Positions 1-8,775 of a stretch of 45,827 bases of DNA are shown one piece after another. Under the pieces are notes generated by a model. The model did not search any database and was not told where the DNA came from. It was given only the letters and a program-made list of their open reading frames with translations. The translations under genes were made by a program, and so were the position numbers. The stretch's first letter is position 1, and each line of letters opens with the position of its first letter. Source of the stretch: Planctomycetota bacterium (GTDB lineage: Bacteria > Planctomycetota > Phycisphaerae > Phycisphaerales > SM1A02); assembly GCA_022562915.1 (NCBI GenBank), contig JADFOJ010000019.1, positions 1 through 45,827 on the forward strand. The letters run 5' to 3'.

Positions 1-1317
1 CACGCATTGCCGGCCGATCGACGCGGCCAGGGCCCCCAGCGGTTCGATGATCGACTCGAGGCGCCGCCGGGTGGCGGCGAACGCCGGAGACCCGCTCAGA
101 AGGTCGTCGAGCTCCGGCGCCTGCCGGGCCGAGGCACCGAGCGCGACCACGTCGCGCGGTGTGGCCCGGCCCAGCGCCACCCGTCCGACGATGCGGGCGA
201 CGTCCTGGACCGCGGCGATCCGCGAGCCGAGGTTGTCGGCCAATGTGCCGTCGTCGACGAGCAGGGCGACCACGGCCTGCCGCGCCTCGATCGGGGCCAG
301 GTCGCGCAGCGGGTAGCACAGCCACTCGCGCAGGCAGCGTTTGCCCATCGACGTGCGGCAGCGCCCGAAGTTTGAAATGACCGAGCCCGCCGTCGAGCCG
401 CTGCGGATCGTCTTCTCGATCTCCAGGTTGTGCAGCGTCGCGGCGTCGAGGGTCACGAAGTCGTGCACCGTTCGCCGGCGGGGCGGTCGCAGGTGCCCAA
501 GCGCATGGCGGGAGTCGGTGCCGGGCGCCTGCGTCTCCAGAAGGTAGCGCAGCAGCCCGCCGGCGACGACCACGGCGGGGTCGTCGTCGGCGATCCCGAA
601 ACCGTCGAGCGTGGTCACACCGAAGTGCTCCTGAAGGCACTCGCGCGCCTCGGCGATCCTGAACGTCCACGGTGGCCGCGGTGTCAGCGCGACGCCCAGC
701 ACCTGCCTGATGGACTCGATCGTCGCCGGGACGTCGCCGTCGGACGTCTCGGCGTAGAGCAGCTCGGTCGGCGCGATCCTGACGACCTCGTCCAGGACGG
801 CTTCCGGCGGCACGTCCAGGAGTTCGAAGGTGCCGGTGGAGAGCTCGATGACGCCGAGCACCGCCGCGGGCGGATCGCCGCCGATGAGGTCGATCGCGAC
901 GACCCGGTTCGCGCGGCCCTCATCCAGCAGGGCCTCGTCCACGAGCGTCCCCGGGGTCAGGACGCGCGTGACCGCGCGATCCACGACCCCGCGGGCCTCG
1001 GCGGCATCCTGGATCTGGTCGCAGACCGCCACGCGATACCCGGCGTCGATCATGCGCCGCAGGTACGACTCGACGGCGTGGTAGGGAACGCCCGCCATCG
1101 GGACGCCCCTGGTGCGCTGGGTGAGGGTGATGCCGAGCGTGCGGTGGGCCAGAACGGCGTCCTCATGGAACATTTCGTAGAAGTCGCCCATCCGGAAGAA
1201 CAGCACGCAGTCCGGGTGCTGTGCTTTGAACCGCGCGTACTGCCTCATCGCCGGGGTCGTAGGGACCGTGGCCGTGGTGGAGGGGGCCGGTGGGGGTTTG
1301 GCGGGTATGGAGGGCAT
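1..1317 (-). CDS. mutS: DNA mismatch repair protein MutS (3' part outside window)
   Basis: Reads leftward off the window edge, so only the first 439 codons are present. MutS binds mismatched or looped DNA and starts methyl-independent or methyl-directed repair with MutL. Residues 24-50 are the family's N-terminal signature (MRQYARFKAQHPD... then FRMGDFYEMF); F46-Y47-E48 is the Phe-x-Glu wedge that stacks on the mismatch. The connector and core regions follow; the ATPase domain would lie outside the window. I chose the ATG at 1317, which gives a 23-residue Pro/Ala/Thr-rich lead; the ATG at 1248 (MRQYARF) is equally possible, and neither has a clear ribosome binding site. Identification is firm; the start is not. 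Confidence 0.95.
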   Translation of the reverse strand, partial: MPSIPAKPPPAPSTTATVPTTPAMRQYARFKAQHPDCVLFFRMGDFYEMFHEDAVLAHRTLGITLTQRTRGVPMAGVPYHAVESYLRRMIDAGYRVAVCDQIQDAAEARGVVDRAVTRVLTPGTLVDEALLDEGRANRVVAIDLIGGDPPAAVLGVIELSTGTFELLDVPPEAVLDEVVRIAPTELLYAETSDGDVPATIESIRQVLGVALTPRPPWTFRIAEARECLQEHFGVTTLDGFGIADDDPAVVVAGGLLRYLLETQAPGTDSRHALGHLRPPRRRTVHDFVTLDAATLHNLEIEKTIRSGSTAGSVISNFGRCRTSMGKRCLREWLCYPLRDLAPIEARQAVVALLVDDGTLADNLGSRIAAVQDVARIVGRVALGRATPRDVVALGASARQAPELDDLLSGSPAFAATRRRLESIIEPLGALAASIGRQCV

Positions 1318-1343
1318 GGCGGGCTGGTCAGGAACACACAGAC

Positions 1344-1374
1344 AAAAAGCCCCGGGGTGGGATTCCCGGGGCTT
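1344..1374 (-). terminator. Rho-independent terminator for tRNA-Ala
   Basis: Read on the minus strand it is AAGCCCCGGG, a short loop, CCCGGGGCTT and a T run. It lies 11 bases after the 3' end of the tRNA gene, in the right orientation to end its transcript. Confidence 0.8.
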
Positions 1375-1384
1375 CAGGTGCACG

Positions 1385-1457
1385 TGGAGCAGATGAGACT
1401 CGAACTCATAACCTCCTCGATGCGACCGAGGCGCTCTCCCAATTGAGCTACTGCCCC
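1385..1457 (-). tRNA. tRNA-Ala (anticodon CGC)
   Basis: A 73-base cloverleaf fits exactly: 7-bp acceptor stem GGGGCAG/CTGCTCC, D stem GCTC/GAGC, anticodon stem CCTCG/CGAGG with loop GTCGCAT, and T stem ATGAG/CTCAT with loop TTCGAGT. The anticodon CGC reads the GCG alanine codon, and the acceptor stem has the G3-U70 wobble pair that alanyl-tRNA synthetase recognises. The discriminator base is A, and the CCA end is not encoded. A terminator follows directly. Confidence 0.95.
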
Positions 1458-1609
1458 GTTGATGTCAAACGGGGCGGGTTGTCACCCGCCGGGCATACTA
1501 CCGGCCGCGCGGCCCTCCGGCCACCCCGGCTTTGCACCGTGCGTCCGCCGCGGTACATTGATGGGCCGGCCGGTTCCGCCGGTTGAGAAGATCTTCGGAG
1601 GAGGGATCG

Positions 1610-1954
1610 ATGGTTCACGAGGACGCGGTTTCGGCAGACTCAGTCGCTGATGTCGTTGGAATGCTTCGAACGCTTTCGGATCCGACGCGGCTGCGGCTGC
1701 TCTCGATTCTTCAGGACGGCGAGCAGAGCGTTACGGCGCTGTGCGATGAACTTCAACTTGCCCAGCCGACGGTCAGCCATCACCTTGGCCGGTTGCGCTC
1801 GGCGCGGCTGGTTGCCCATCGTCGCGCCGGCAAGCACGTCTTCTACTCGCTCAACGGCGAGCTGGTGTCGGACAGTGACGAGCCGCCGTCGCTGGCGATC
1901 GCGTCCGGGGCACTGGAGTTGCGTATTCTCCGGACGATTGCCAACGGCGACTGA
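1610..1954 (+). CDS. ArsR/SmtB-family transcriptional regulator
   Basis: A 114-residue winged helix-turn-helix repressor. Residues 18-35 (ML-TLSDPTRLRLL) and 41-65 (ALCDEL-AQPTVSHHL) are the family's dimerisation and DNA-recognition helices, followed by the wing (AGKHVFYSLNG, 73-83). ArsR proteins typically leave DNA when a metal or other signal binds. Only Cys45, in the alpha-3 region, is an obvious candidate ligand, and the complete CxC or alpha-5 His/Asp sites are absent, so the inducer cannot be named. The ATG at 1610 has a strong GGAGGAGGG just upstream. A metal transporter starts 48 bases downstream on the same strand, so regulation of that gene is the natural inference. Confidence 0.88.
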   Translation: MVHEDAVSADSVADVVGMLRTLSDPTRLRLLSILQDGEQSVTALCDELQLAQPTVSHHLGRLRSARLVAHRRAGKHVFYSLNGELVSDSDEPPSLAIASGALELRILRTIANGD

Positions 1955-2002
1955 TCCCCGGCGCCGGCACACCGTCGGCGCGTCGCGAACGAGGAGGTGA
2001 TC

Positions 2003-2983
2003 GTGGAGCCGTCGCCGTTCCTCGCACTGGTCATCTATTGCCTCCTGATCCTGGCCGCCTCGCTGGCGGGCGGCTGGGTTCCGCTGGTGTTGCGCCTCGA
2101 CCACCGCCGCATGGAACTGCTGGTCAGCTTCGTCTCCGGCGTGATGCTCGGCGTGGCCATCCTGCACCTGCTGCCCGATGCCCTGGTACAGCGCGGCCTC
2201 TCGCTTGGCGGGCAGCAGGGCGCGCAGGTGAGCGGCTCCGCCCGCGAAGTGATCATCCCGGTCGTGTCGTGGCTCCTGGCCGGATTCCTCGTGATGTTCT
2301 TCGTCGAGCGTTTCGTGTGTTTCCATCATCACGAGGCGCCCGGCGACGACGCCGGGCACACCGGCCACGGGGCCGCGCACGGCCACGAGTTGACGTGGAC
2401 CGGTGCCGCCATCGGACTGACCGTACACAGCCTCGTGTCCGGGACGGCACTGGCGGCGGCGGTGCTCGCGTCCGACGGCGCCGGCGCCGGGCGCCCGGTG
2501 GGCCTCGGAGTGTTTCTCGCCATCGTGCTGCACAAGCCGTTCGACTCGATGACGCTGGGGGCGCTCATGGCCGTGAATCGCAGTTCGCCGGCGGCGCGGC
2601 ATCTCGTCAACGGCGCGTTCGCGCTGGTGGTCCCGATCGGCGCGGCGCTGTTTGCCGCAGGCGTCGGTCGCGCGGCGGAACAGCAGGCATGGCTCGTCAG
2701 CAGCGCACTGGCGTTTTCCGCGGGCACCTTCCTGTGCATCTCGCTCAGCGATCTGCTGCCGGAGTTACAGTTCCACCGGCACGACCGGGTCAAGCTCTCG
2801 GTGGCCCTGGTACTGGGCCTCGCCGTCGCCTGGGGTTCGCAGCGGATCGAGAGTGTCATGGGTGACACGGTCGACGCTGCGGGTGGCACGGTCGACGCCG
2901 CTTCGGCGTCGCCCGTGTGCTTTGGATATCCTCCACTCACCCCACCTCGACCCGCACCGCCCGAGCCCCGAGCCCATGCCTGA
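2003..2983 (+). CDS. ZIP-family metal transporter
   Basis: A 326-residue polytopic membrane protein with about eight hydrophobic segments and a His/Asp-rich loop (residues 108-129, HHH...HTGHG...HGH) between segments 3 and 4, the classic ZIP layout. ZIP proteins move Zn, Fe or Mn towards the cytosol. The usual metal-site motifs are altered: transmembrane 4 has H142-S-L-V-S-G in place of HxxxEG, and transmembrane 5 has H177-K-P-F-D in place of HExPHE, so specificity or direction may differ. The GTG at 2003 follows GAGGAGG by 5 bases; the GTG at 1997 overlaps that site. It forms a pair with the ArsR gene and overlaps the ileS start by 8 bases. Confidence 0.85.
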   Translation: MEPSPFLALVIYCLLILAASLAGGWVPLVLRLDHRRMELLVSFVSGVMLGVAILHLLPDALVQRGLSLGGQQGAQVSGSAREVIIPVVSWLLAGFLVMFFVERFVCFHHHEAPGDDAGHTGHGAAHGHELTWTGAAIGLTVHSLVSGTALAAAVLASDGAGAGRPVGLGVFLAIVLHKPFDSMTLGALMAVNRSSPAARHLVNGAFALVVPIGAALFAAGVGRAAEQQAWLVSSALAFSAGTFLCISLSDLLPELQFHRHDRVKLSVALVLGLAVAWGSQRIESVMGDTVDAAGGTVDAASASPVCFGYPPLTPPRPAPPEPRAHA

Positions 2984-5837
2984 CACCGCCAAGGTCAACT
3001 ACAAGAAGACACTCAACCTGCCCAAGACGAGCTTCCCGATGCGGGCACGTCTCACGACGTCGGAGCCGGTGTCGCTCGCCCGCTGGCAGCGGCAGCGTCT
3101 CTACGACTCCATCCTCGCCGCCCGCGAGACGGCCGAGCCGTTCGTCTTCCACGACGGCCCGCCCTATGCCAACGGCCTCATCCACGTGGGGCACCTGCTG
3201 AACAAGGTTCTCAAGGACTTCGTCGTGCGGAGCCGCCTCATGTCGGGTCGGCGCTGCGCGTTCACGCCGGGCTGGGATTGCCACGGCCTGCCCATCGAGC
3301 ACAAGGTCATGACCGATCTTGTCGAGTCCGGCGAGATCGCGTCGCTCAATAGCTTAAGTGATGACGATCGCCGCATGGCCATTCGCAGCCGATGCGCCGA
3401 GTACGCCGACAAGTACGTCGTACTCCAGAGCGAGCAGATGAAGCGGCTGCTCACGCTCGCGGACTACGATCATCCCTACCTCACCCACACGGGTGACTAC
3501 GAGCAGGCGGTGCTGGAGGTCTTTGCCGGGCTTCTCGAGCAGGGGCTCGTGTACCGGGCCCTGAAATCCGTGCACTGGTCCATCGAGAACCACACCGCCC
3601 TGGCCGAGGCGGAACTGGAATACCAGGACCGCACCGACACCGCCGTCTACGTGGACTTCGAGGCGGTCGATCGCGACGCCGTGGCCGGAGTCTTCGCGGT
3701 CGTTCTGGACCAGACGCCGACGTTCATGATCTGGACCACGACCCCGTGGACGCTGCCGGCGAACCTCGCCATTGCCGTCCACGAGCGCTTCCGGTACGCG
3801 CTGGTTCGTATCGACGGCAACATCACCGTGATCGCGAGTGACCTGGTTGAGGCCGTGACGCATGCGGGCGGCAGCGAGTCCGTCGAGGTGCTCGCCGAAA
3901 CCGACGGGGCGGCCCTGGTCGGATTGACGTACCGGCAGCCGCTGAGCGGCCGCTCCTGCCCGATCGTCCAGGCGCCGTACGTGACCCTCGAGGATGGCAC
4001 GGGCCTGGTACACACGGCGCCGGGCCACGGCCAGGAAGACAACCTCACGGCCCTGCGCGAGGGGCTCGAGATCTATTGCCCGGTGCTCGGCGACGGCACG
4101 TACGACGACACCGTGCCCGACTGGCTCGTGGGCATGTCGATCTGGGACGCCAACCCCAGGATCGTCGAGCACCTCCGGGAGCAGGGCAACCTGTTTCACG
4201 ACCACCCGATCACGCACAGCTACCCGCACGACTGGCGGTCCATGACGCCGGTGATCTTCCGGGCCACCGAGCAATGGTTCATCGCTGTGGACAAACCGAC
4301 CGCGCACGGCGGCAAGACACTGCGCGAGCTTGCCCTGGCGGCCGGCGCCGACGACATCGGCTTCGTGCCGCAGTGGGGCCGCAACCGCATGCGCGGCATG
4401 CTCGAGACCCGCCCGGACTGGTGCCTTTCGCGTCAGCGCGCGTGGGGGCTGCCGATCCCCGCGTTCGTCTGCCCCGATGGCGAGGTCCTGCTCACAGCCG
4501 CCACGGTGCGGGCACTCGCGACGGTCTTCGGCGAGCGCGGCAGCGATGCGTGGTTCATCGAACCGCCGGAGGCGCTTCTTGTGGGCTACGACGCGGCCGC
4601 CGATCCGGATGCCCCGGCCTCCGTGCGGTCAGCCGGAACGGCCGGGCTCTCGAAGATGTATGACATCTTCGACGTCTGGTTCGAGTCGGGCTCGTCGTGG
4701 CACGCGGTGATGCGCCGGCCCGGGCGCGGCTACCCGATCGACCTGTACCTGGAGGGGTCCGACCAGCACCGTGGCTGGTTCCAGCTCTCGCTGCTGCCGT
4801 CGCTGGGCGTGACGGGCGTGCCGGCGTTCCGCACGCTGCTCACCCACGGGTTCACCGTCGACAAGGACGGCCGCAAGATGTCCAAGAGCGTCGGCAACAC
4901 GATCGACGTCGCGGACCTCCTGGAGAAACACGGCGCCGACGTGTGCCGGTGGTGGGTCAGTTCGCTGCAGTACGAGAACGACATCAAGATGGACCTCGAG
5001 GTCTTCGACCGGGCCGGCGAGACGTACCGCAAGGTCCGCAACACGCTGCGTTTCCTGCTGAGCAACCTGTCGGGGTTCCGGCCGCCGCCCGACGGGGCCG
5101 TGGTCTTTCCGGCGGCGATCGAGCCGACCTCGTTGCACGCGGTCGTCCTGGGGCGGGCCGCCGCGATGCAGGAGCAGGTGCTCGGCGCGTTCGAGACGTA
5201 TGCATTCCGGCGGGCACACCAGTTGCTCTACGACTTCTGCAACGAGACACTGTCGGCCTTCTATTGCGCGGCCGTCAAGGATCGCCTCTACTGCGATCGG
5301 CCGGACTCCATCGGCCGCCGCGCGACCCAGTCAGTCATGTGGGAGTTGACGGAGATCCTCTGCCGGTTGCTGGCTCCCTTCCTGCCGCACACGGCCGACG
5401 AGGCGTACAGGGCGCTGTGGTCGCCCGGTGCGGACGAGGATGCTCCGGACACTCCGGACGCATTGAGCGTTCACCTGTTGACGTTCCGCACGCTGCCTGT
5501 GATCCCGGTGGACCCGCGGTGGCCGAACGTGCTCGCCGTCCGCGACGCCGCGCTCAAGGCGCTCGAAGAGGCCAAGAGCCGGGGTATCGACAACCCTCTC
5601 GACGCCGAGGTGGTCCTGGTGGACGCCGACGGCACCCTGGCCGCATTCGAGCCGGACCTCGCCGACGCGTTGGGCGTGTCTCGCGTGCAGCTCGTTGCCG
5701 GCGGCGACGCGATCGTGATCAACGACCTGAGACAGCAGTCCAAGTGCGATCGGTGCTGGCGGCGCGTCGCGACCTGCGCCGTTCGCAACGACGGCGGCAC
5801 ACTGTGCGATCGCTGCGCCGAAGCGGTCGGTTCTTAA
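2976..5837 (+). CDS. ileS: Isoleucyl-tRNA synthetase
   Basis: This 953-residue class I aminoacyl-tRNA synthetase charges tRNA-Ile in the cytoplasm. The signature HVGH (residues 70-73, within PYANGLIHVGH) and KMSKS (634-638) form the ATP site. The CP1 editing region lies between them (GWDCHGLPIEHK, then TTTPWTLPANLAI). The anticodon-binding domain follows, and the protein ends in a Zn-finger (C924-x2-C927...CDRC). The length fits bacterial IleS. The ATG at 2976 overlaps the last codons of the transporter gene. Its stop overlaps that of the convergent membrane-protein gene by two bases. Confidence 0.97.
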   Translation: MPDTAKVNYKKTLNLPKTSFPMRARLTTSEPVSLARWQRQRLYDSILAARETAEPFVFHDGPPYANGLIHVGHLLNKVLKDFVVRSRLMSGRRCAFTPGWDCHGLPIEHKVMTDLVESGEIASLNSLSDDDRRMAIRSRCAEYADKYVVLQSEQMKRLLTLADYDHPYLTHTGDYEQAVLEVFAGLLEQGLVYRALKSVHWSIENHTALAEAELEYQDRTDTAVYVDFEAVDRDAVAGVFAVVLDQTPTFMIWTTTPWTLPANLAIAVHERFRYALVRIDGNITVIASDLVEAVTHAGGSESVEVLAETDGAALVGLTYRQPLSGRSCPIVQAPYVTLEDGTGLVHTAPGHGQEDNLTALREGLEIYCPVLGDGTYDDTVPDWLVGMSIWDANPRIVEHLREQGNLFHDHPITHSYPHDWRSMTPVIFRATEQWFIAVDKPTAHGGKTLRELALAAGADDIGFVPQWGRNRMRGMLETRPDWCLSRQRAWGLPIPAFVCPDGEVLLTAATVRALATVFGERGSDAWFIEPPEALLVGYDAAADPDAPASVRSAGTAGLSKMYDIFDVWFESGSSWHAVMRRPGRGYPIDLYLEGSDQHRGWFQLSLLPSLGVTGVPAFRTLLTHGFTVDKDGRKMSKSVGNTIDVADLLEKHGADVCRWWVSSLQYENDIKMDLEVFDRAGETYRKVRNTLRFLLSNLSGFRPPPDGAVVFPAAIEPTSLHAVVLGRAAAMQEQVLGAFETYAFRRAHQLLYDFCNETLSAFYCAAVKDRLYCDRPDSIGRRATQSVMWELTEILCRLLAPFLPHTADEAYRALWSPGADEDAPDTPDALSVHLLTFRTLPVIPVDPRWPNVLAVRDAALKALEEAKSRGIDNPLDAEVVLVDADGTLAAFEPDLADALGVSRVQLVAGGDAIVINDLRQQSKCDRCWRRVATCAVRNDGGTLCDRCAEAVGS

Positions 5838-6289
5838 GAAAGCCCCATGATCCGCGGCAGCAGCGCCAGCAGCACGCCGATGACCACGATGATCGGCAGG
5901 TTGCCGCCGGTGAACGCCAGCAGCGTCACCATCCACAGTGTCCTGCCTTCGATCTCGAGGTTGCTCTTGATCGTCATCGCCGTGATGAGCATTGCGCCGG
6001 CCAGCCCAGCCAGGCCGATCCCGGTGACCAGCAGGTAATTCAGATCGAAGCAGCTGCACGTGTACAGGATCAGCCACGCTGACAGCATGACGATGACGTT
6101 GAGCTTCGCCATCAGCGCCCCCAGCGTCCGTGCATCGTCGCTCATCAGTGTCAGCGTCGAGAAGATCTCGACGCCCTCGGTCAGGAAGATGGCGAAGAGC
6201 CTGCGCAGCCCGAGGACCGCAAAGGGCGCCAGCACCACGGGTACCGCCAGCCCGACAACAAGCCTGATGATCTGATCGTTGGTCACCAT
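5834..6289 (-). CDS. Small polytopic membrane protein of unknown function
   Basis: A 151-residue protein with four strongly hydrophobic segments (about residues 8-30, 63-80, 87-108 and 120-146). Between the first two lies a short soluble stretch (LTEGVEIFSTLTLMSDDARTL pattern). I do not recognise a family and see no catalytic motif; a pair of Cys in TCSC around residue 78 is the only notable residue set. The ATG at 6289 is preceded by a GGGGG stretch suited to ribosome binding; an upstream start would add 27 residues of poor quality. It is convergent with ileS. Confidence 0.7.
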   Translation of the reverse strand: MVTNDQIIRLVVGLAVPVVLAPFAVLGLRRLFAIFLTEGVEIFSTLTLMSDDARTLGALMAKLNVIVMLSAWLILYTCSCFDLNYLLVTGIGLAGLAGAMLITAMTIKSNLEIEGRTLWMVTLLAFTGGNLPIIVVIGVLLALLPRIMGLS

Positions 6290-6472
6290 CGGCCCCCAAT
6301 CCCCCGGAGGCTGATACCAGTGCCGACCGCCTTGATCATACCCCCGGTGACACCATGATGGTCCGGTCAAGTCCCTTGCTTCCGGGGATTCGTCGCCGAT
6401 CGCCGGCGAAGCCCCACCGGGGCCGCAGGAGGTACCATGGAACGGCCCGGATAGAGGATCGGAGGATCAACA

Positions 6473-6844
6473 ATGACCGAAACCGCCTCGGCGCCCGTCA
6501 AGGCCCAGGTGTCATTCGAGGATTTTCAGAAGCTCGATCTGCGCGTCGCCACCGTGACCGCGGCGGAGCCGCATCCGAATGCCGATCGCCTGCTGTTGAT
6601 CCAGCTCGACGACGGCACGGGGTCGCCGCGGCAGGTGTGCGCCGGGATCAGGGCATGGTACGAACCGCAGGCACTTCTCGGCCGGCAGGTCGTCATCGTG
6701 GCCAACCTCGCGCCTCGCACCATTCGGGGCCGGGAGAGCCGGGGGATGATCCTCGCCGTGGTCGCCCGCGACGACGACGGCGCCGAGGATGTGGTCCTGC
6801 TGGCGCCGGACCGGCCGATCGCGGCCGGTTCGCCGGTGTCATAA
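6473..6844 (+). CDS. tRNA-binding-domain protein (Trbp111/CsaA-like)
   Basis: A 123-residue single-domain protein related to the C-terminal tRNA-binding domain of methionyl-tRNA synthetase, CsaA and Trbp111. Visible signatures are F-DFQKLDLRVATV near residue 20, AEPHPNADRLLLIQLDDG, QVCAGI, and VIVANLAPRTIRGRESRGMILA; the last is the conserved core of this OB-fold. These proteins dimerise and bind the outside corner of tRNA, and CsaA also has export-chaperone activity. Which role applies here cannot be told from sequence. GGAGG sits 9 bases before the ATG. A perfect hairpin repeat follows the stop. Confidence 0.85.
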   Translation: MTETASAPVKAQVSFEDFQKLDLRVATVTAAEPHPNADRLLLIQLDDGTGSPRQVCAGIRAWYEPQALLGRQVVIVANLAPRTIRGRESRGMILAVVARDDDGAEDVVLLAPDRPIAAGSPVS

Positions 6845-6849
6845 GGTAT

Positions 6850-6898
6850 AGTTGTGGCACGGTTGAGCCGCCTTCGGCGTCTCAACCGTGCCACAACT
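6850..6898. repeat. Family A palindromic repeat, short form (A1)
   Basis: Perfect 18-bp arms (AGTTGTGGCACGGTTGAG and its complement) around a 13-base centre that itself pairs (CGCC-TTC-GGCG). It lies 5 bases after one stop codon and 8 bases before the stop codon of the convergent gene, so it probably terminates transcription from both sides. The outer arm is the one shared by all family A copies in the window; this copy lacks the GACGTC-tipped arm. Confidence 0.9.
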
Positions 6899-6906
6899 CT
6901 CTTTGG

Positions 6907-8742
6907 CTAAAAACCCGCGTCCGCCGGGGTGTCGTCGGGCGTCGTCTCAGCGGCAGCGGCGACGTCGTCAACGCGGGTGAGCGTGAAGTCGTGCCGGGCG
7001 GCGAGGGCCTTGTACCCGAACGGCCCTCCGCCGGGGTCCTGCTCGACGGCTTCCTCGCTGAGAAGCTTGCTCTGGATGATGCCGTACTGCATGTAGGTCT
7101 GGAAGTTCTCGCGGGTCAGGGGTGACTGGTCCGTCAGCCGTACCACCAGCAGGCTCAGGCGGTCCTCGACGGGCAGCAGGAGTACCCGGTCCCGGTCGGG
7201 AAGATCCAGGAACGGCGTATCACCCGGCAGTGCCATGGCGTGATCGATGATCGATTCGACCACCTGCTGGTCCTGCAGGATATCGACCGTGTTCGTGGGG
7301 AAGCCGAGTGTCACGCTGGTTGTCGCATCGACGGCGGTATCGTATTGCATGGCGAGCGCCAGCAGGCCGTCGGTGATGGCGATCTGGCGGATCGCCTGCG
7401 CGTTCTCGGTCAGCGTCCGGTAGTCGCCGAGCCGGTTCAGGTCGGCGATCAGCTCCTGGCGCACCTCGTCGACGGAGTCCGGCGCCCGGGCCGGATCGGT
7501 GGCGGTGATCCGGTACACGAAGATGCTCCCGTCCGCGCCGCGCAGTGCCGGCCCCGCGATCCCGGTCTGGCTCTGGATCATCGACGAGCCCTCCAGCGTC
7601 CGGTCGGCCATGACCAGTGCGGCCAGCCCGATCGGCGTCGTGCCGAACTTGTCGCTGGTGGCGTCGCCGATACCGTCGAGTTCAGCCAGACCCCCGGCCG
7701 TCAGCCAGCGGTCGCCGATGGCGTGGTATTCGGGCAGCGCGAGGTTGTACTCGGCCTGGAAGTCGAGGCCCAGCTGCTGCAATGACAGCCCCTGCCAGCC
7801 GTCGGGGATGATGACGTACCCGCCGCTGGAGCCGAGACCGCGCCGCGCGAAACGCAGTCGGTCGTTGGCGTCGCGAGCGATCGTGTCGAGGGTCCGCGTC
7901 GTGAGCCGCACGAGCAGGTCATCGCGGACCTCGTCAGGCACGGGGCTGTCGTCCGGTGTGCCGAAGCGGCCTTTTCTCGCCTCCAGCGCCCAGTGCTTGC
8001 GGAGCGCGACCGGGCCGAGCCGGTCACTGGTACTGACCATCTCGCGGACGCTGTCGGCGGACACCACGAGCCACTCGATCCGTGCACGATCCGGGAGCCG
8101 GTAGCCGAAGCCCATCTCGCCCTCGCCCGGGGGATCGATCGCGTATTTTTCCAGTTGATCGGCGAGCTGCCGTTCGCTGTAGCCGCCGGGGCCGTCCGGT
8201 GACGCCGCGATCACCAGCGGCTGCACGGTGACGCGGTGGTACAGCCGCCGGGCGAGCTGCTTGAGGCGGCGGTCCGAGTACTTGTCGCCGTCGAGATACA
8301 GAAGCAGGAGCTCCTGGACGCCCTGTACCTTCGCGAGCGTCTGCCGGACGAACGGCACGCTCTCGCCGGAGACGGCGGCGAGCGCGGCGAGCTGCAGCTG
8401 CCCCTGCTCGGTGGGGAGAATGGTCGCCGGGGCCCGGACGAGACCGGCCTGCTGCGCCTCCAGTGCCAGCAGGAACCAGTACTCGGCCCTCTCGATGGCG
8501 ACCGACATCTGCAGTTGGGTGCCGGCAACAGCCATCAGCCGCATCTCGCGCTGCACGAGGTCAAGCTCGCCGACATTGATCTTCCGGGGATTCTCCCCTC
8601 CCACGGTCGCCCACGTGGCGCGGCCCTGTCCGATATCCTGCAGCAGTCGATCGAACGCGAAGGGGATCAGGAACGTGATCATCAACAGCGTCCCGCCGAC
8701 GGCGAGGATGTACTTGTTGTACTTACGTAGGAATTTGAACAT
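6907..8742 (-). CDS. SurA/PpiD-like inner-membrane-anchored protein
   Basis: A 611-residue protein with a basic N-terminus (MFKFLRKYNKY) and one transmembrane segment (about residues 13-30); the rest should be periplasmic. The helical N-terminal region (about 45-160) and overall length resemble SurA_N/PpiD chaperones, which bind unfolded envelope proteins. A parvulin domain should carry a recognisable core; I could only find weakly matching stretches (YRI-ATDPARAPDSVDEVRQELIADL near 405-430), so isomerase activity is uncertain. The acidic, Ala/Thr-rich tail looks disordered. It follows rpsD by 33 bases on the same strand. Confidence 0.6.
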   Translation of the reverse strand: MFKFLRKYNKYILAVGGTLLMITFLIPFAFDRLLQDIGQGRATWATVGGENPRKINVGELDLVQREMRLMAVAGTQLQMSVAIERAEYWFLLALEAQQAGLVRAPATILPTEQGQLQLAALAAVSGESVPFVRQTLAKVQGVQELLLLYLDGDKYSDRRLKQLARRLYHRVTVQPLVIAASPDGPGGYSERQLADQLEKYAIDPPGEGEMGFGYRLPDRARIEWLVVSADSVREMVSTSDRLGPVALRKHWALEARKGRFGTPDDSPVPDEVRDDLLVRLTTRTLDTIARDANDRLRFARRGLGSSGGYVIIPDGWQGLSLQQLGLDFQAEYNLALPEYHAIGDRWLTAGGLAELDGIGDATSDKFGTTPIGLAALVMADRTLEGSSMIQSQTGIAGPALRGADGSIFVYRITATDPARAPDSVDEVRQELIADLNRLGDYRTLTENAQAIRQIAITDGLLALAMQYDTAVDATTSVTLGFPTNTVDILQDQQVVESIIDHAMALPGDTPFLDLPDRDRVLLLPVEDRLSLLVVRLTDQSPLTRENFQTYMQYGIIQSKLLSEEAVEQDPGGGPFGYKALAARHDFTLTRVDDVAAAAETTPDDTPADAGF

Positions 8743-8775
8743 ACCTGCGCGCCGGTTCGTCGATCAGCGGCCGGC

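Noticed and set aside
430-1446. A 338-codon open frame on the plus strand
   Set aside because: It lies antisense to mutS, whose conserved residues are clear on the minus strand; the plus-strand product has shadow-like composition.
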